NCBI GenBank assembly: GCA_013398955.1
Contig: VWPU01004897.1
Span: forward strand, 62,001 to 126,000
Direction: 5' to 3'
DNA from: Callaeas wilsoni
Lineage: Eukaryota; Chordata; Aves; Passeriformes; Callaeidae
DNA: 64,000 bases
A program made the translations under genes and the position numbers. The notes below the pieces were generated by a model. It saw nothing but the letters and a program-made list of their open reading frames with translations, was not told where the DNA came from and searched no databases. Of this stretch, positions 52,103 to 64,000 are shown piece after piece (within the stretch, counting starts at the first letter, position 1; each line of letters begins with the position of its first letter).

Positions 52103-52238
52103 AAAGGCAGTTCTATCATATTTATATTGCATACTTTCATGAAACAAATAATTTGTGTGTGTTACTCTTTCCAGGGCTGTGTCCTTGAGTCTTTGTCGTA
52201 CGTCAGCCTTTCTCCATGCAAATTTACCACAAACAAGG

Positions 52239-52335
52239 TGTTACAATGTGGCACTGTAGGTGAGGGTACCTCAGGTTCTTGTTAATAGATCTCCTGGGAC
52301 AGATAAGAGTGAATGATCAATATTTATATGTATAT
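52239..52335 (-). mobile_element. LTR fragment, outer end of an endogenous retrovirus remnant
   Basis: The plus strand reads TGTTACAATG, then CTCAGGTTCTTGTTAATAGA, then GGGACAGATAAGAGTGAATG. This parallels the first ~100 bp of the LTR at 11999 and the segment at 53179, so it is the 3' end of an LTR on the minus strand. Only the last ~100 bp of the LTR are present; the rest is deleted or too diverged. Confidence 0.65.
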
Positions 52336-53178
52336 GCACTCTTGGATTTCTTAGTAGCCAGTGGCTCTTTTTGTGATCCTTTAAGGGCAGCACCCAAAAT
52401 GGGACAAACTGCCTTTTCTTTGCCAGGTTTCAGTTTACATTCTCTTGTCAGAATTGTAATTTCATCCACCTCTGCTTGTGGGTCATGCCAATTGCTATGA
52501 GGGCAGGCCATACTGGGAGGAGAAAAATTATCGTTATGATTTCCTCACGAGGGGAGAGTGCCCATGGAATCTCCCTCGGCAGTGATACCGTTCAGTCACC
52601 CACTGGAGGTCAGTGTCTTTCTCCCCAGTACCCTCTCTGAGGGCTGGCTTGACTTCTCCCAGAAGGTCCTGCAACAGGTCCAGGTCATACCAGGAAACCC
52701 AACAACAGCTTTAGACTACACCAATCACTCCTCCATATCCAAGGAATCCTGTAATGCCCTGGCCTGTTTGATGGGTTTAGGGGAAGATTGACCTACTCTG
52801 GGCAGTGCATGGGAGAAACAACAACAATTCTCAGGAGGTTCAATAACAAACTGGTCATTAACCCACAGAGGTTTAATGTTTTTCTCCCCATTTACCTTCT
52901 CCAAGAATCAGCTTGACTTTCTCATGGAGAAAACCTTACAACAGGTCTGGGTTACACCAGAAAACCTTTAAACAGGCCTGATGTGCCCAGGTCATACCGA
53001 GAGGAGAAAAATTGTAGCAGTAGGGAGCAGTTGAGATCAGACATATCCTGGGTTGCCATGATCTTCTGCCAGAGATTTCAACTTTGGTTGGAAATTAGTC
53101 CTCCTTTGTCCAGAGCTCTGGTTGTTATCCCTGTAGAAAAACCTCCTCAGCACTTTTCAGATTAATCCTCCAGTTTAA
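52336..53178 (-). mobile_element. Degenerate internal region of an endogenous retrovirus remnant
   Basis: Lies between two LTR-end segments in the same orientation, the place of a retroviral internal region, but only about 0.84 kb remains. The longest minus-strand frame, 52317-52511, begins MACPHSNWHDPQAEVDEIT and shows no motif that I can assign with confidence. Two related segments occur inside (52593-52705 and 52854-52972; shared words TTTCTCCCC and CAACAGGTC). A further pair (GGAGGAGAAAAATT near 52517 and GAGAGGAGAAAAATT near 52998) suggests internal duplication. No intact gag, pol or env can be seen. Confidence 0.5.
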
Positions 53179-53312
53179 TGTTACAACCTGCCCCTGAAGG
53201 CAAAGGTAACTGAGGTTCTTGTTAGTAGATCCCTTGGGACAGATTAGAGTGCATTGACATGAAATGACTGGTGTTTATAAATATATTTATATAGGGCAGG
53301 TTTATTTTCAAC
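53179..53312 (-). mobile_element. LTR fragment, inner end of an endogenous retrovirus remnant
   Basis: The plus strand reads TGTTACAACCTGCCCC, then TGAGGTTCTTGTTAGTAGAT and GGGACAGATTAGAGTGC, matching 11999-12130 and 52239-52335. A minus-strand AATAAA (plus TTTATT near 53301-53306) sits where the polyadenylation signal of the LTR would be. The LTR appears cut off beyond about 53312. Confidence 0.65.
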
Positions 53313-56300
53313 ACTGGCTTACCTTGTCAACAATCCACTTGCGTTGTAAAGCACCATGAAGTTTGACATCTTGTGATGCTGGATGAGGTACAGGCACATA
53401 AAGAAATAACAGTCTTGCATTCTAATTAGCAGAAGCTGTGAGTGGTGAGGATGACAAGAAAAGGATGACAGAGCAACACATGTAAAGGATGCTGTTGTGA
53501 GCAACTGAGTGGTTCTAAATAATTTCAGGGGCTGTGGGAAGTTCGCAGTTGACTGCTGGTTGATTGATGCTAGTGAGCATTACAGCAAAACAACCTGAAG
53601 AAAGAATCCTGGAACAAACTGAAGAATGAGCTAATAGATAGAGGACAATTATCCTCAATGTGTGAAGTAATATTTTATTATGCTAATGTTTTCTTGAAAA
53701 ATGGTGGCACTAAATAAGCTAGTGGTTGAAAAATAATGACAGATAGCAATGAATCCCCAGACTAAGTACACACAGAATGTAAGCAGCCCACAGCAGATTT
53801 GTGTCTCAAGTATTCATATCTCTCATGTGATCTGGCAAGAGAGACCCTAAGGAAACAGTTACTGCCCATGGCAAGATAGTTGATGCTGATCAACCAATCC
53901 GGAAAAATCTCTTCTTAGTTCAGCAAATTATAGACAAATCCCTCTCAAGTACCTCCTAGTCTTTCAATCTGAGGAATTCACAGTGCAGGCAAAACAGGTG
54001 TTCTTGATCTGTTGATTTGACAGTCAACATCACAAGACTAGAGAGATCACCTCGTGCTCGTGAGTACAAATCCATCTGTTGAGATAAGAATTTGTGCTTT
54101 CAGTTGTGCACTGTCTCTGCCATAAGTGACTTCAGGAAATTTCAAAACACATTTTGAGCCAAATTCAGATCAGAGGGTGGATCAGACCTCCCTGGAAGCC
54201 TGAAAACAAGAAAAATATTCTCTGCTTTCTTGTGTAATTCTAAGAATTCTTACCTGCCACCAAAGACAGTACACATCAATAAGTAATTTTTGTCTTTAAG
54301 AATTATGTGATTCTTGTATCCAGTCACCAAAACAAAAGGCCAATGAATATATGAGAAATATGTGAAATAGAGACCTCTGTCCTAAGTAATGCATTGCATG
54401 GACAGGACTGAACGAAGCAGCAGAAGTTGCCTTTAGAATGCTGGCAATGCCTGGGGACGGGGTCTGGATCCTCACTTATGGGATGAACACAGGCTCCCTG
54501 GTTTGTCCATTGAAAGCTTTCTGGAACAGATCTGACTTTGAAAGAAGGTGATTACCATGAAGAAAATATTTTCTCAGACTGATCCAAAATCAGACAAGAC
54601 TGTCATTTTGAGCTTCTTCACAGACAGGAATTATTATAAATAGAATGGCCCAAATTGCAATACGGACAGTTCTACTTAATTTTTTTATATTAGGCTTGCA
54701 AAGCATTTAGTTCATGCCCTGGTATACATTTATGGTGAAATGCTGTCTCAAGTACTCAAAATAGTATGTAGGATGCTAAGGATTAATTATTTATGACCTT
54801 TCGTTTGGTCTGTTCCAAGAAGTACTTAGATTATCATTCCTTTGTGATTGACAGTTTCATGAAAGTATCTGGCAGGTACTTCCAACCATAATTTTTATCC
54901 CATGTTTCAACGTGTACATATATATTATACTGATAAAACTTTCATTGACTTCTATGGGAGCAATGAAATTTTGCATTTTTAGTAAATCTCAGCTTCAGAA
55001 TCGCATTCGTGTAGATTAAAATCTTAAACTCCCAGTGACTAATTAGATGTAAAATGAAACCTTCTCAGAGACTTCTGAGTTTTTTGGACTCATGTGCACA
55101 TATGCTTATGGGAATGAGTCAAATGCTCTAACTTTTGAATATTTAGAACAATCTCTCTCTGACATTGAATCTTCATGTTATTTAAGAAAAAAAAAGTAAA
55201 AAATATAAAGAGGAAAAGTACATAGAAACAAAAAGGGAGTATTAGAAGTGTCACACTGTGTGAAGTGCATGTATGTACCCAGAATTTTGTTATGAAGGCA
55301 TTTGACAAAATCACTGCAAAAATTTATGTCAGTGACTTTATTCTCTTCCATGCTCTTAGAGCCACACAAATAGCACTGTCACTTCACAAAAATGTCATGC
55401 TTGGTATTCACCAAATAGTATTTTACTGTTATCTATAGCTCAGGTTGGTTTATTTACTATTCTGAAGAAGCCTGTAAAAATTTTCTGTTGGAAATGCATG
55501 AGTAGGAGAAAGTTTGAGTTTTTTAAACTTCAGCCATTTTTGAGTTACTGAAATTTATACAATGTACTGCTATCTTAATTAGAGTAATGTATGTTGCTGC
55601 AGTTGCTGACCTCTGCCAGACATTCACAGGTGAAACTTTTTATCAGTTTGTCACTCAAAAGACAAGTCAGCCAAGGGAAATCAATTTCGTTCTACTCTTC
55701 AACAAGCATCCTCCTTGGAAATGACTACTCCTGCTTGGGAGAGATTTTAACCTTGTCTATATTTTTTGAATCCTTTTTCAGTTTAAGAGGTGCATTCCCA
55801 GGTCTGCGTGTCACATGCCACTTACTTTCTCAGCCCTTTAACTGGCAGGTAAAATACAAGCTGAATATTCTCATTTCCCCATGAAGGAATCTGTTTCCAG
55901 CACCACCTACCTTCTGAGAAGTCCTCCCAGCCATCTTTGGACTGGGAATCCCACTGGATGCCTTTGCTCCCCAGTGACTACTGTCATCAGCAAATGTCTG
56001 AGCAGACCCCGGCGCTGCTGAGCCCTGAGAGGCTGCGCTGTGGAGCAGGACAGGGCTTGTCAGTATGTTAGAACAGCTCTAGGATGGCTCCCAGGTGACT
56101 TCCTGAAGCTGTAGCTGACAAAGATTTTCCATCAGGTTCCTTTCATCTTTGTGCTTGTGACTGGCTCGACACCTGCTGGTGTTAATGGTCCTGCTTTTTC
56201 TCTCAAAGAAAGTTCTGTCATTTCTTCCACTGTTGCTCTTCGTCTTTCACTTTCTCTTTCCACTTCTGAAATCTGTGGGGGCTTATACTCTTTTCTAGGT

Positions 56301-59300
56301 TTTTTCCTCCTTTTTCCTATTTTTTCATCCTGGAAAATTTATGCTTAGATTCTTAGCTGTTCTTCTCTTCCTCTATGTTGTAGTGCCTGCTGCTGAATAA
56401 AAAATATCCCTGTTTATTTTCTATCTCCATTTTCTCTCACACAGACACCCTTTCCCTGGGTACTCGTTGCTTCTTTCCAGGATTTCATGCCCACGGAATG
56501 TTCAGAGACTCAATAGAGAGCATTTAGTGACTCACATGTTGCTATGCAAGGCACTGATTACAGATGCTTGTGTAAGATGTCAGCAAAAGTGACTGAATGC
56601 TATAACTTGTTTGGTGACCTCAGGCAAGTCATCTCTCTTCTTTGTTTCATATCTAAAATGGCTTTAATAATATCTAATGCCTTTGTGATTTATGGATGGA
56701 AAACTCTATGCACAATCCAGTTGTGTATTACTGTTGTTGTTGTTATTACTATTATTATTTCTGCAGTCTAATTTTTCCCTTTAGCTCCTTCCAGTTAAAT
56801 TAATGTGTATGTCAACATTCGAAAAGTACATGCAAGTTTACCAGTAAAGAGCAGCTTGTTATTATGAGGCCCATCTTTCACAATACAAATCTAAAGGGTT
56901 AAAGGAAGGGCTACATTTGTGATACTTAGCTTTTAAGGCGCATAGCTAATATTCAGATGTCAGCTGTGAAACCTGCTTGTTGGTCAGCCAAACTTTTGTT
57001 CTGAGAATTGTTTTTGTGAGCAGTTAGGAAACAACAAAACACATACTGGATATTTGGGGTAATGGTGCCTACTGGATTCTTTCTCCAGTGGTGAGTAGTA
57101 GGTTGTTTCTCTTTCTAATCCAATGAGATAGAGAGCTTTACCCAACACGAATGACTGGGATACAGACTCCAACTGACTAACATTTATCAAGAAAAGGGTG
57201 ATCCTCTTTCACGTCAGTGTCAGACTTTGAACTGCACTGAAGGATTCAGGGTGTAACGCATACAGCAGCATTGATTCACTAAGCCATGGTTTCAATATAC
57301 TGAGGACTGGTATTTTCTTTCAACAAATTTGTATGGCAAAACCACTAAAAGCAGGTTAAATATTGCTTAATGGAGCCCTTCTCCTTTTCTTTCATTTTTC
57401 TTTATCCCTGCTCTCCCAAACAGCACCATTTGTACTCCTGATTTCTGACTGGATATATGGGAAGAGGGTGAGGTAAAAAAAGAAAAAAGCCTTTATGAGC
57501 AATTAAGGTGGAAGTTAGGCCTGCTAATTTCAGAGCATGACCACCCAAGGGAGCGAGAGGTGTGGGTTATGGTCCTTGCTGCTCATGATACGCTCAGCTA
57601 AGGAGTTAGACTCGCTCTTAGTCTCCTGGTTTGATGAATCTTGCATTCTTGGATGCACGTCTTCAAAGAAGCTTTCAAAGTTAGTTTCTGTCTGGATTTA
57701 CTCTACAGGAGCTGTGCATCTGAATGACCTTAACCAAAGACTAGCTGGACCTCTGTCTCACGCATACCAGCTGAGAAGTTCAAGCAGTAGGTCACTACCT
57801 GGCAGGAAGGGAGTCCCCATCACTTTTGGAAGTCTCCTGAAATGGGCATCTAAAGCACTTCATCTCACACCATTGTTTTCAGCTATCATCAGACTCTCAC
57901 ATAAGCATGTAGTATCTACATACAAACATCTATCCTCTAGCAAGAGATGGACAGATTTTTATAGAATTCCTGTTTGCATTTTTGTCTGAATCATGGTTTA
58001 ATTTTAATTTTCAGCTTTTTTTTTCCCCACTCACTGGAATATACCTAGGATATCTAGTTTGTTTCTTCATGATGCACTCCTCCTGGATTTGCTGTCCTGA
58101 AGGAATGAGTGAAGAGACTGCACATCATTCTGCCTAAATACCTCCTTTGTATTTGGTTCTTTAATCTGAACAACTGAGAATATGTCTTTAAAGGAGTTTG
58201 TTACAAACTGCTTAAAATCTATATCACACATAGTTCATTAAATGCTGAGTGATGAACACATCACACATTTATCCAAAATGACCTCTCTAATTAGCAGCTG
58301 TAAAAGAGCTGTCTGATCTCCTCCAGTTATCTGAACGTACAGCAGCATGTGCCTGTGGTCTCATGTCTTGTTAGTTCTGTTTCAACCAATTTCTTCAGTC
58401 ATCAGTAAAGTTAGCAGGAATTAAGGCAGCTCAGTGCTTTGAAAGATCATGCTGCTTCTCTAGGTGCTCAGATGTGGCACGCGTCCATATTTGACCCAAA
58501 TTCTAGGAAGAAAGCCCTGATAGCTACTGCTCTCCACCCTGGCATCACCATTAGGAGTCAGGCAGAGCTTGCCAGTGCTCGTGAAGCTCCCGTTTGGATT
58601 GCTTATGGCTTTGGGCACCTGCCTGTATGAATGATAATGCAATAACACAGCCATTAACATTTACGGTATAAATGATAAATCCAATTAAAAAGGAGACAGT
58701 GAAAGCCCCGTGCCATTGCAATGTTCCACATGAAAGAGGTATGTACAATATTTTACTTATAGAAAGTGTGAGATGAAATTAGGAGACCAATTAATGTATT
58801 AGGAGACCAGTTAATGTATTACGAGACCTTTGTCCATTGACTGCCCCTGTAGATCAAGATTACTAAATCTATACAAGGCAGATACTGAAACTTCTCTATA
58901 TTAATCCATGATTATTTTGGCTTTCCATGGCAGTATAATGATAGGCTGTATGTTTATAATCTCAGAAAGAGGCTCTAATTCAGTAGCTCACACCCTCTCT
59001 GTTTGGCAGTGTTTACTTTAAACCTATGGTTAAGTTCAGTTGAACATATTTGTTAAGAACTCAGCATCTGTCAGAAAGACGTTGCTGGGTCTAGCTGGAC
59101 TTTCGATCTGACCCAGAACATCCATTCATTTATTCTCAAGTACGTTTCTAAATCAGGAAAATGCACTGTATTTTATAAAGACCATATGGACCCATTATTA
59201 ATGTCCCACAATTCCTGTTTATTAAATACCAACAAAAGAATTCAGTAGCTTCTTCTCTTACAAGACACACTTCTATTAATTTTTTTTGTAATTTTCTTTT

Positions 59301-61218
59301 TTTTTCTATAAAAGTTTGCATGAAGTGGTCTTTTACAGACTGTGTTGTTGAAGGCAGATGAAATGATGAATCCTGCAAATCAGGCATACAAAATTTGCTG
59401 TCTCTGGATCTCTTCCATTTGTTCATGTTTTTGCTAAATCTGTGAACAATATTCTGCTGTGAGATGCTGCATGTGTTTTGCATATAGGTAGCGGCTGGAT
59501 AACAATTACAGGAGGGCAGCTCGCCAACCCAATTGGCAAGCGCTAAATTGAATAGGATATTCAAAAGCAGGAATATAAATATTTTGGTTCAAAGTTTAAG
59601 TTATTGAAGTACACCATTTGGCACCAAAACCTTTTTGTAAATCATTTTTCTTACTCTGCAGTCATGAATCATTCCAGCAGTGGGTATATGCATTAGTGAT
59701 TCCAGCCACGAGCTGCTGAAATTTAATGTTGGCTGATGCAAAAATGTAGCTATTACGGTGATTTGACATCTAGCTCCACATCTTGAGTAGACACCACTAC
59801 CCCATTTAAAACTAATTCCTCAGGAGTGACATCTCATGCACAGGGATTATGAGTCATTAAATAATCATTTGGTAACACGGTGCATCCCTTGCCTCTGGAA
59901 GTGGTGTTCAGCATGGTGCCTACTCAATTAATCAACCTTAAAATAATACTTTCCACTCTTCTAAATTACGCTTCCCTTCTTAAGTTTTTAGAAAGGGCTC
60001 ATTTAACTAGAACATGATTTTGAAGGTAGAAATGAGCCTGGGCAATGTAACTGGGGTTCAGAGCTGAACTCTGTCAAAGGGCGGAGTGATTGGATCTGGT
60101 GCCAAATGCTACTTTATGGCTGACTTGAACTGCTCTGCTGGTTAAAGTCAGAAGGAAAATCATCAGATGGAGCTCCCTGATGACCTCTCCTGCAGAAGGA
60201 AACCTGTGGAGCATGGAAATGCCTTGTGGGGATCTTCAGCTATCCTCATTTGTTTTAGTGACCTTTTGGGGCTCTGAGCATCAGGGAGCATTCCGGTGCA
60301 GTTGGATACCCCTGATTGATGACCACTTCTGGACTCCGCTGTGCTTGTCCATGAAGGAGGAGAGCATTTAATTACCACACCCAGTCGGCTTGTAAGAAAT
60401 ACAGCCTAAGTAGTTTAAAGCAGAGATTTACAAACTGTTTTTATAAGATACCATGAGGGCAGCAGGTATTGGGAACAGCAGTATGAGTAAAGACAAGGGC
60501 ACATCTGCCTCTGTGTCAGCTTGTGTATTGCTCAAAATAGCTCCTGCACTATTAATGACTCATGTATTACAGCTGATAACTCCTATTAGCCTCCGCTTTG
60601 CAGCTGAAACTCCTGCAAGTCTGGCTTCTAGCCCATGACCATTTAATTAATGTTCTATAAATGTAATTCAGTATTCAGGTCTGAGTCAAAATTTCTTCAG
60701 ATTTGGGGCTTTGGCCTTAACTCAGCACTATTGAAAATGAAAATACATGGAAATACCCTACTGGTAATTTATACTGAATTAGTGTCATACATATTTAATG
60801 GAATTTTGATTTGAGAAAGCATTTTTGTTCAAAATATGATTATATAAACACTTAAAATGAATATGCACTTGAAACTCTTTTTATTAGCTCTCTTATAATT
60901 GTATTCATCATCCTGTGATCTTGCATGAAATAGCAGTGACTTCAACAAAACTTTGCCACTTTATCTCACTCAAAGACTTGACCCATAGGCTGAAAAAGTG
61001 TAAAACCACCTATGTAGGTGAAGTTACAGGACATGAATGAAGACTGTTGCTGTAACGATAAACATTGCTATTTTTCTTGTGATTGAACTGGTCTTATGGC
61101 ATCTTCTTTTTCTAATGAAATTTTGTGTTGTATCAGGACACTGCTTCAGCAGGGTTTGATAACATGAAGATAAACTAAAGAAAAGATTAAAAAAATTACA
61201 TATTTAATGGCAAATGGT
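53313..61218. other. Unique sequence, candidate conserved non-coding elements at its right end
   Basis: No gene that I can support. The frame at 57537-57989 (150 codons, plus) and that at 59148-59564 (138 codons, minus) are the longest, but neither shows a known domain, hydrophobic pattern or splice context. Stretches at about 58430-58760, 59640-60010 and 60480-60720 look different from the surrounding AT-rich sequence and are listed as findings. A 20-bp unit is tandem at 58781-58828. Confidence 0.5.
58781..58828. repeat. 20-bp tandem repeat, 2.4 copies
   Basis: AGGAGACCAATTAATGTATT is followed by a copy with one change (CAG for CAA) and then by ACGAGACC. Confidence 0.9.
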
Positions 61219-61292
61219 CACAGAATCACAGAACTTTTAGGGTTAGAAGGCACCTTGGGAGATCATTTAGTCCAATCCCCAAATTCTCAGTC
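61219..61292 (-). mobile_element. CR1 LINE 3'-end fragment
   Basis: TCACAGAATCACAGAACTTT, then GGGTTAGAAGGCACCTTGGG, AGATCAT and GTCCAATCCCC follow the reverse complement of the CR1 tail. About 75 bp; the rest is absent. Confidence 0.85.
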
Positions 61293-61330
61293 CATTAAAA
61301 ATACTTTTTAACTTCTTCAGTTACTAAGTC

Positions 61331-61387
61331 TTTATGAATGATTGGTGAATTTGTGGTTTATGAATGATTTGGACTTTATGAATGATT
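61331..61387. repeat. Three spaced copies of a 13-bp word
   Basis: TTTATGAATGATT occurs at 61331-61343, 61357-61369 and 61375-61387, directly downstream of the CR1 tail. Confidence 0.85.
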
Positions 61388-62049
61388 TCATGCAATGCAG
61401 TTTTGTAAAATTAAATTTACCAGGAAATAACAATCATTCACGTATGATTTTCCCTTTGCCTTTGTGACGGGACCTTTTTTTACCCCTGAATTTATCTGTT
61501 TAAAAATAGTTATCTGGTTGTCTATGCTTACTCTGTAATCTAGGAAAGAGATAGAAGAGTTGAGCAGTCTTTGGGGGACACATATCTTTTTTTCCAGTGA
61601 CAATAGAGAAAACTGGAGGAGCCAACTACTTTAGGCTACCTTCTGCCAATTAAGATAGGAAAGATAAACCCCATTGTAATATACAAATCATATTCCATCG
61701 GCTCATTGGCAGTTTGCTCTTCCAGTGGAACAGGGCAGAATTTTGACTGAATATTTTTCATAAGATGCTTAATTTTTCCTGTACCAGTTGTAATCTATTG
61801 TCAGTGAGGAACACCGTGATCAGGTCCCTTAGAGGAAGGATGTGGGACTTTACCAGGTGAATTTGTTCCAGCAGTAGACTGCACCTTTTGAAAAAAGCTA
61901 CCCTAGCTGGTGTTAAAGGTGTGAATAATACGGATCTGGTATTTTTGTCCAAATGACTGGAGTCTCACCTTCCAGCTGTAGTATCTTTCCAAATCTTTGT
62001 CAGCTGGTTGGATATCCCTCCATCATTGACTTGTTTTCCCTTACAGATG
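61388..62049. other. Unique non-coding sequence
   Basis: No gene recognised; may include more of the ancient LINE that I place from about 62050. Confidence 0.45.
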
Positions 62050-62480
62050 CTTTGATTGAATTCAGCTCAAATCTTAGCCCTTTTTTGATAGGCTTAATCA
62101 ATTCAGGTCTTTGAGTCATTCATTTTAGGATTTTTTCCCTTTATATTTCTCATGGTTCTAGTCTGATTCCTTGTCAAAATGTGGATACTGTCACTGGACA
62201 GTATTCTAGTGCCAATTTTGCAGATGATTGAATTTCCCCAGTCTGTTATCCTTCTTGGCTACAACATTTTACCGTAGCTCATATTCAACAGATTATCCAC
62301 TATGGTTTGCAAATTGATTTCAGAATTATCATTTTCTAAGACTAAGTTTGCTATTTTATAAGGATGACATCTGGCTTCTTGTCCTGTTTCTGCATTAAGC
62401 CATTTCAAATTGCACTGATTTTGCCTTCACCTTTTTTTTTTTAACCAGCTTCTTGTACATGATGTATTCCCTGCTTCATT
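62050..62480 (-). mobile_element. Probable ancient CR1/L3-like LINE fragment
   Basis: The plus strand contains, in order, CTGGACAGTATTCTAGTGCC, CAGTCTGTTATCCTTCTTGG, and GCTCATATTCAACAGATTATCCACTATGG-type text. These resemble the reverse complement of the ORF2 C-terminal region of old CR1-like LINEs (aaaactggacacagtactcc, then actcatattcagcttgtgatccactat). Divergence is high and no frame is open, so the call and both edges are tentative. Confidence 0.4.
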
Positions 62481-64000
62481 TGAAATTCTTCTGGTATCTG
62501 TACACCCACAGCTTTATCAGTAACACTTTAATACTGAGTCATCAATAAAAACATTACATGGCGTGAGGACAAAGACAGATTCTGGGAAAGCCAAACCAGG
62601 ACACTGCAACACAGTAGATCCTTGGTTTACAATCCAAACCCTACCTTTTAACTTTCTGTAATTCCAGACGTGCGATTTATGAAACAGAAGTGTCTGTTTG
62701 AAAACCACGAGGTTACCACCTTAAAGTTGTACCAGTTTCTCTTTGCACCCAGTTAGTTGTTTATGATGCATGGCTCATGAGGCGCTCCTTTGTCAAAGGG
62801 ACACAGAGATATTTCAAAGAAGCATTGACCTGCAGTGGCTGGATGTAAGGGACAAATACCTAACTATGTGCAGGTTACAGGTGTAAAGTTTGCAGCCCTT
62901 CTCCTTGCCATTGCATAATAAAATTTACTGGGTATATCCAGATGCAAATACAGCATTTTTTTCACAGACAATGCTGTCTTTTTTGTTATTTAATCAAAGA
63001 CTACTATGAAATAACCCTGAGCATCTTTTGGACTTTGCTGCAGCGTCTTGGTGGCGAAGCACAAGTGGGGTCTTATAGCCTTTAAAATAACCACACAGGG
63101 AAACTGTTTAAAGATGCACCTGTCTTACAGACACTGTTTTCACATTTAAAAGGTCACAAATCTCAGAGGATTTGAGGTTTGGGTGCTGTTTGGGACTTGA
63201 TTAACTAATGTGTACATTCCTGTAGGATAAAAATCAAACCTTTTTTTACTGAATGAACAGTAGAGAAAACCATTCAATTCACAGAAAGACTGACATCAAT
63301 TCACTTCCTTATTAGTGACATGGTAAAGGGTCAGAGGGCTACTGACATATGTTTCCCTTGTCAGTGTTTGCCGTAATAAAGATAGATGCTCATACTGTTA
63401 TGCTGAAAAATAGCTGTTATTGGAAATTGTTAAGAGGAACCCTTTGTGTAAGGTGCTTTGGTTTTTTTAATTGTAAAAAGACCTGTCTCTGAAAAATTAT
63501 AGAAGTTACTCATTATCCAGATAAAGGAGAAACTTTGCAGTCTCCAGTGTCTCAGATTTAATCTCTCTGTTTAAAGTTCCACACTGGTGACATTTATTTT
63601 TCTCTGTTTTAACACATACTTCCTTTCAGCAACACTATCTGCCCATTGGGAATCAAAGCAAATCCAGATGGCTCAAGAACAGATGGCTCATGGTTTAAGA
63701 AGCACGGGTCGGATTCAGCCATACAGTAAACCAAGTTCACAGGAGTGCTCTTCTTACAACCAGAGATTTCGAGATGCTGAATAACGATTTTTCTCTGCTT
63801 TGCTATTGTCAAGCTGGAAAGTTAGCATGTATGAGAGAGTGAAAGCAGAAGGTGCTGTAAGAGGGAAAGTTCTACATGCTCCACTCAAGGAAAAGAATGA
63901 ATTTCTCATATGGTAAAAAGGCACAATGTAGCAGTTGCAAAGACAGATATCTGAGAAGTATTTCAAAAATCTGCTTTGCTCTGAAATTTGAAGGAGGGTC
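62481..64000. other. Unique non-coding sequence
   Basis: No gene supported. The small frame at 63587-63784 follows an acceptor-like CTTCCTTTCAG but shows no known domain and ends without a donor site. Confidence 0.5.

Larger units (their letters stand above)
49886..52238. other. Unique AT-rich sequence with simple repeats
   Basis: No gene recognised. Holds an (AAC)7 run at 50581-50602, a 26-bp tandem duplication at 52002-52052 and a (CA)n run at 52081-52102. Confidence 0.55.

Noticed and set aside
57537..57989. 150-codon plus-strand frame
   Set aside because: No domain, no family resemblance and no flanking splice or promoter context; a frame of this length is expected by chance in 64 kb.
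59148..59564. 138-codon minus-strand frame
   Set aside because: No domain or conserved motif seen; part of AT-rich non-coding sequence.
63587..63784. Possible exon after CTTCCTTTCAG at about 63629
   Set aside because: The frame hits a stop at 63784 without a donor site, and the peptide resembles no family that I know; acceptor-like strings are common by chance.
1..64000. CRISPR array, bacterial operon, riboswitch or tRNA gene
   Set aside because: No regularly spaced repeats, no dense coding and no structure of these types was seen; the composition and LINEs are vertebrate.

Overview
This looks like a window of vertebrate nuclear DNA with no protein-coding gene that I can defend. It is AT-rich and has stop codons in every frame. 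Open frames above about 100 codons fall inside GC-rich long terminal repeats (LTRs), retrotransposon remnants or simple repeats, or are lone frames without recognisable domains, splice context or family resemblance. The many CR1-type LINEs, with their characteristic 3' ends (TCATAGAATCACAGAA on the opposite strand), point to a sauropsid, most likely a bird. The LTR types look to me like songbird endogenous-retrovirus LTRs, but that is from memory of such sequences, not a search. The window is probably a gene desert or the inside of a very large intron.

Layout. 1-10.2 kb: unique AT-rich sequence with one CR1 tail (7.65 kb). 10.2-13.2 kb: a GC-rich solo LTR (10230-10999, perfect 5-bp target duplication), a second LTR on the minus strand (about 11999-12688) and a CR1 tail. 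13.2-28.3 kb: mostly unique sequence. 28.3-32.2 kb: a minus-strand solo LTR (28300-28756) with 7-bp terminal inverted repeats, a CR1 tail, a ~200-bp polypyrimidine tract (29954-30151) and a decayed, much older CR1-type LINE (31010-32210). 32.2-43.5 kb: unique sequence; 38.7-39.3 kb looks like a possible conserved non-coding element. 43.58-44.44 kb: a near-perfect inverted duplication with arms of 189 and 206 bp around a 458-bp spacer. 45.1-49.9 kb: the main repeat cluster, with an LTR-like block, a minus-strand CR1 split by a younger LTR, and a plus-strand CR1 facing it head to head. 52.2-53.3 kb: a shrunken endogenous-retrovirus remnant whose LTR ends match the 12-kb LTR. 53.3-64 kb: mainly unique sequence with further candidate non-coding elements at 58.4-60.7 kb, a CR1 tail at 61.2 kb and a probable ancient LINE piece at 62.1-62.5 kb.

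There is no operon or pathway to describe. The window records successive transposon insertions: old LINE, then CR1, then an LTR inside the CR1, with at least one apparently recent local inverted duplication. The inverted duplication is the most unusual structure and the one I would check first. No database search or alignment program was used; all family assignments are by eye and memory.
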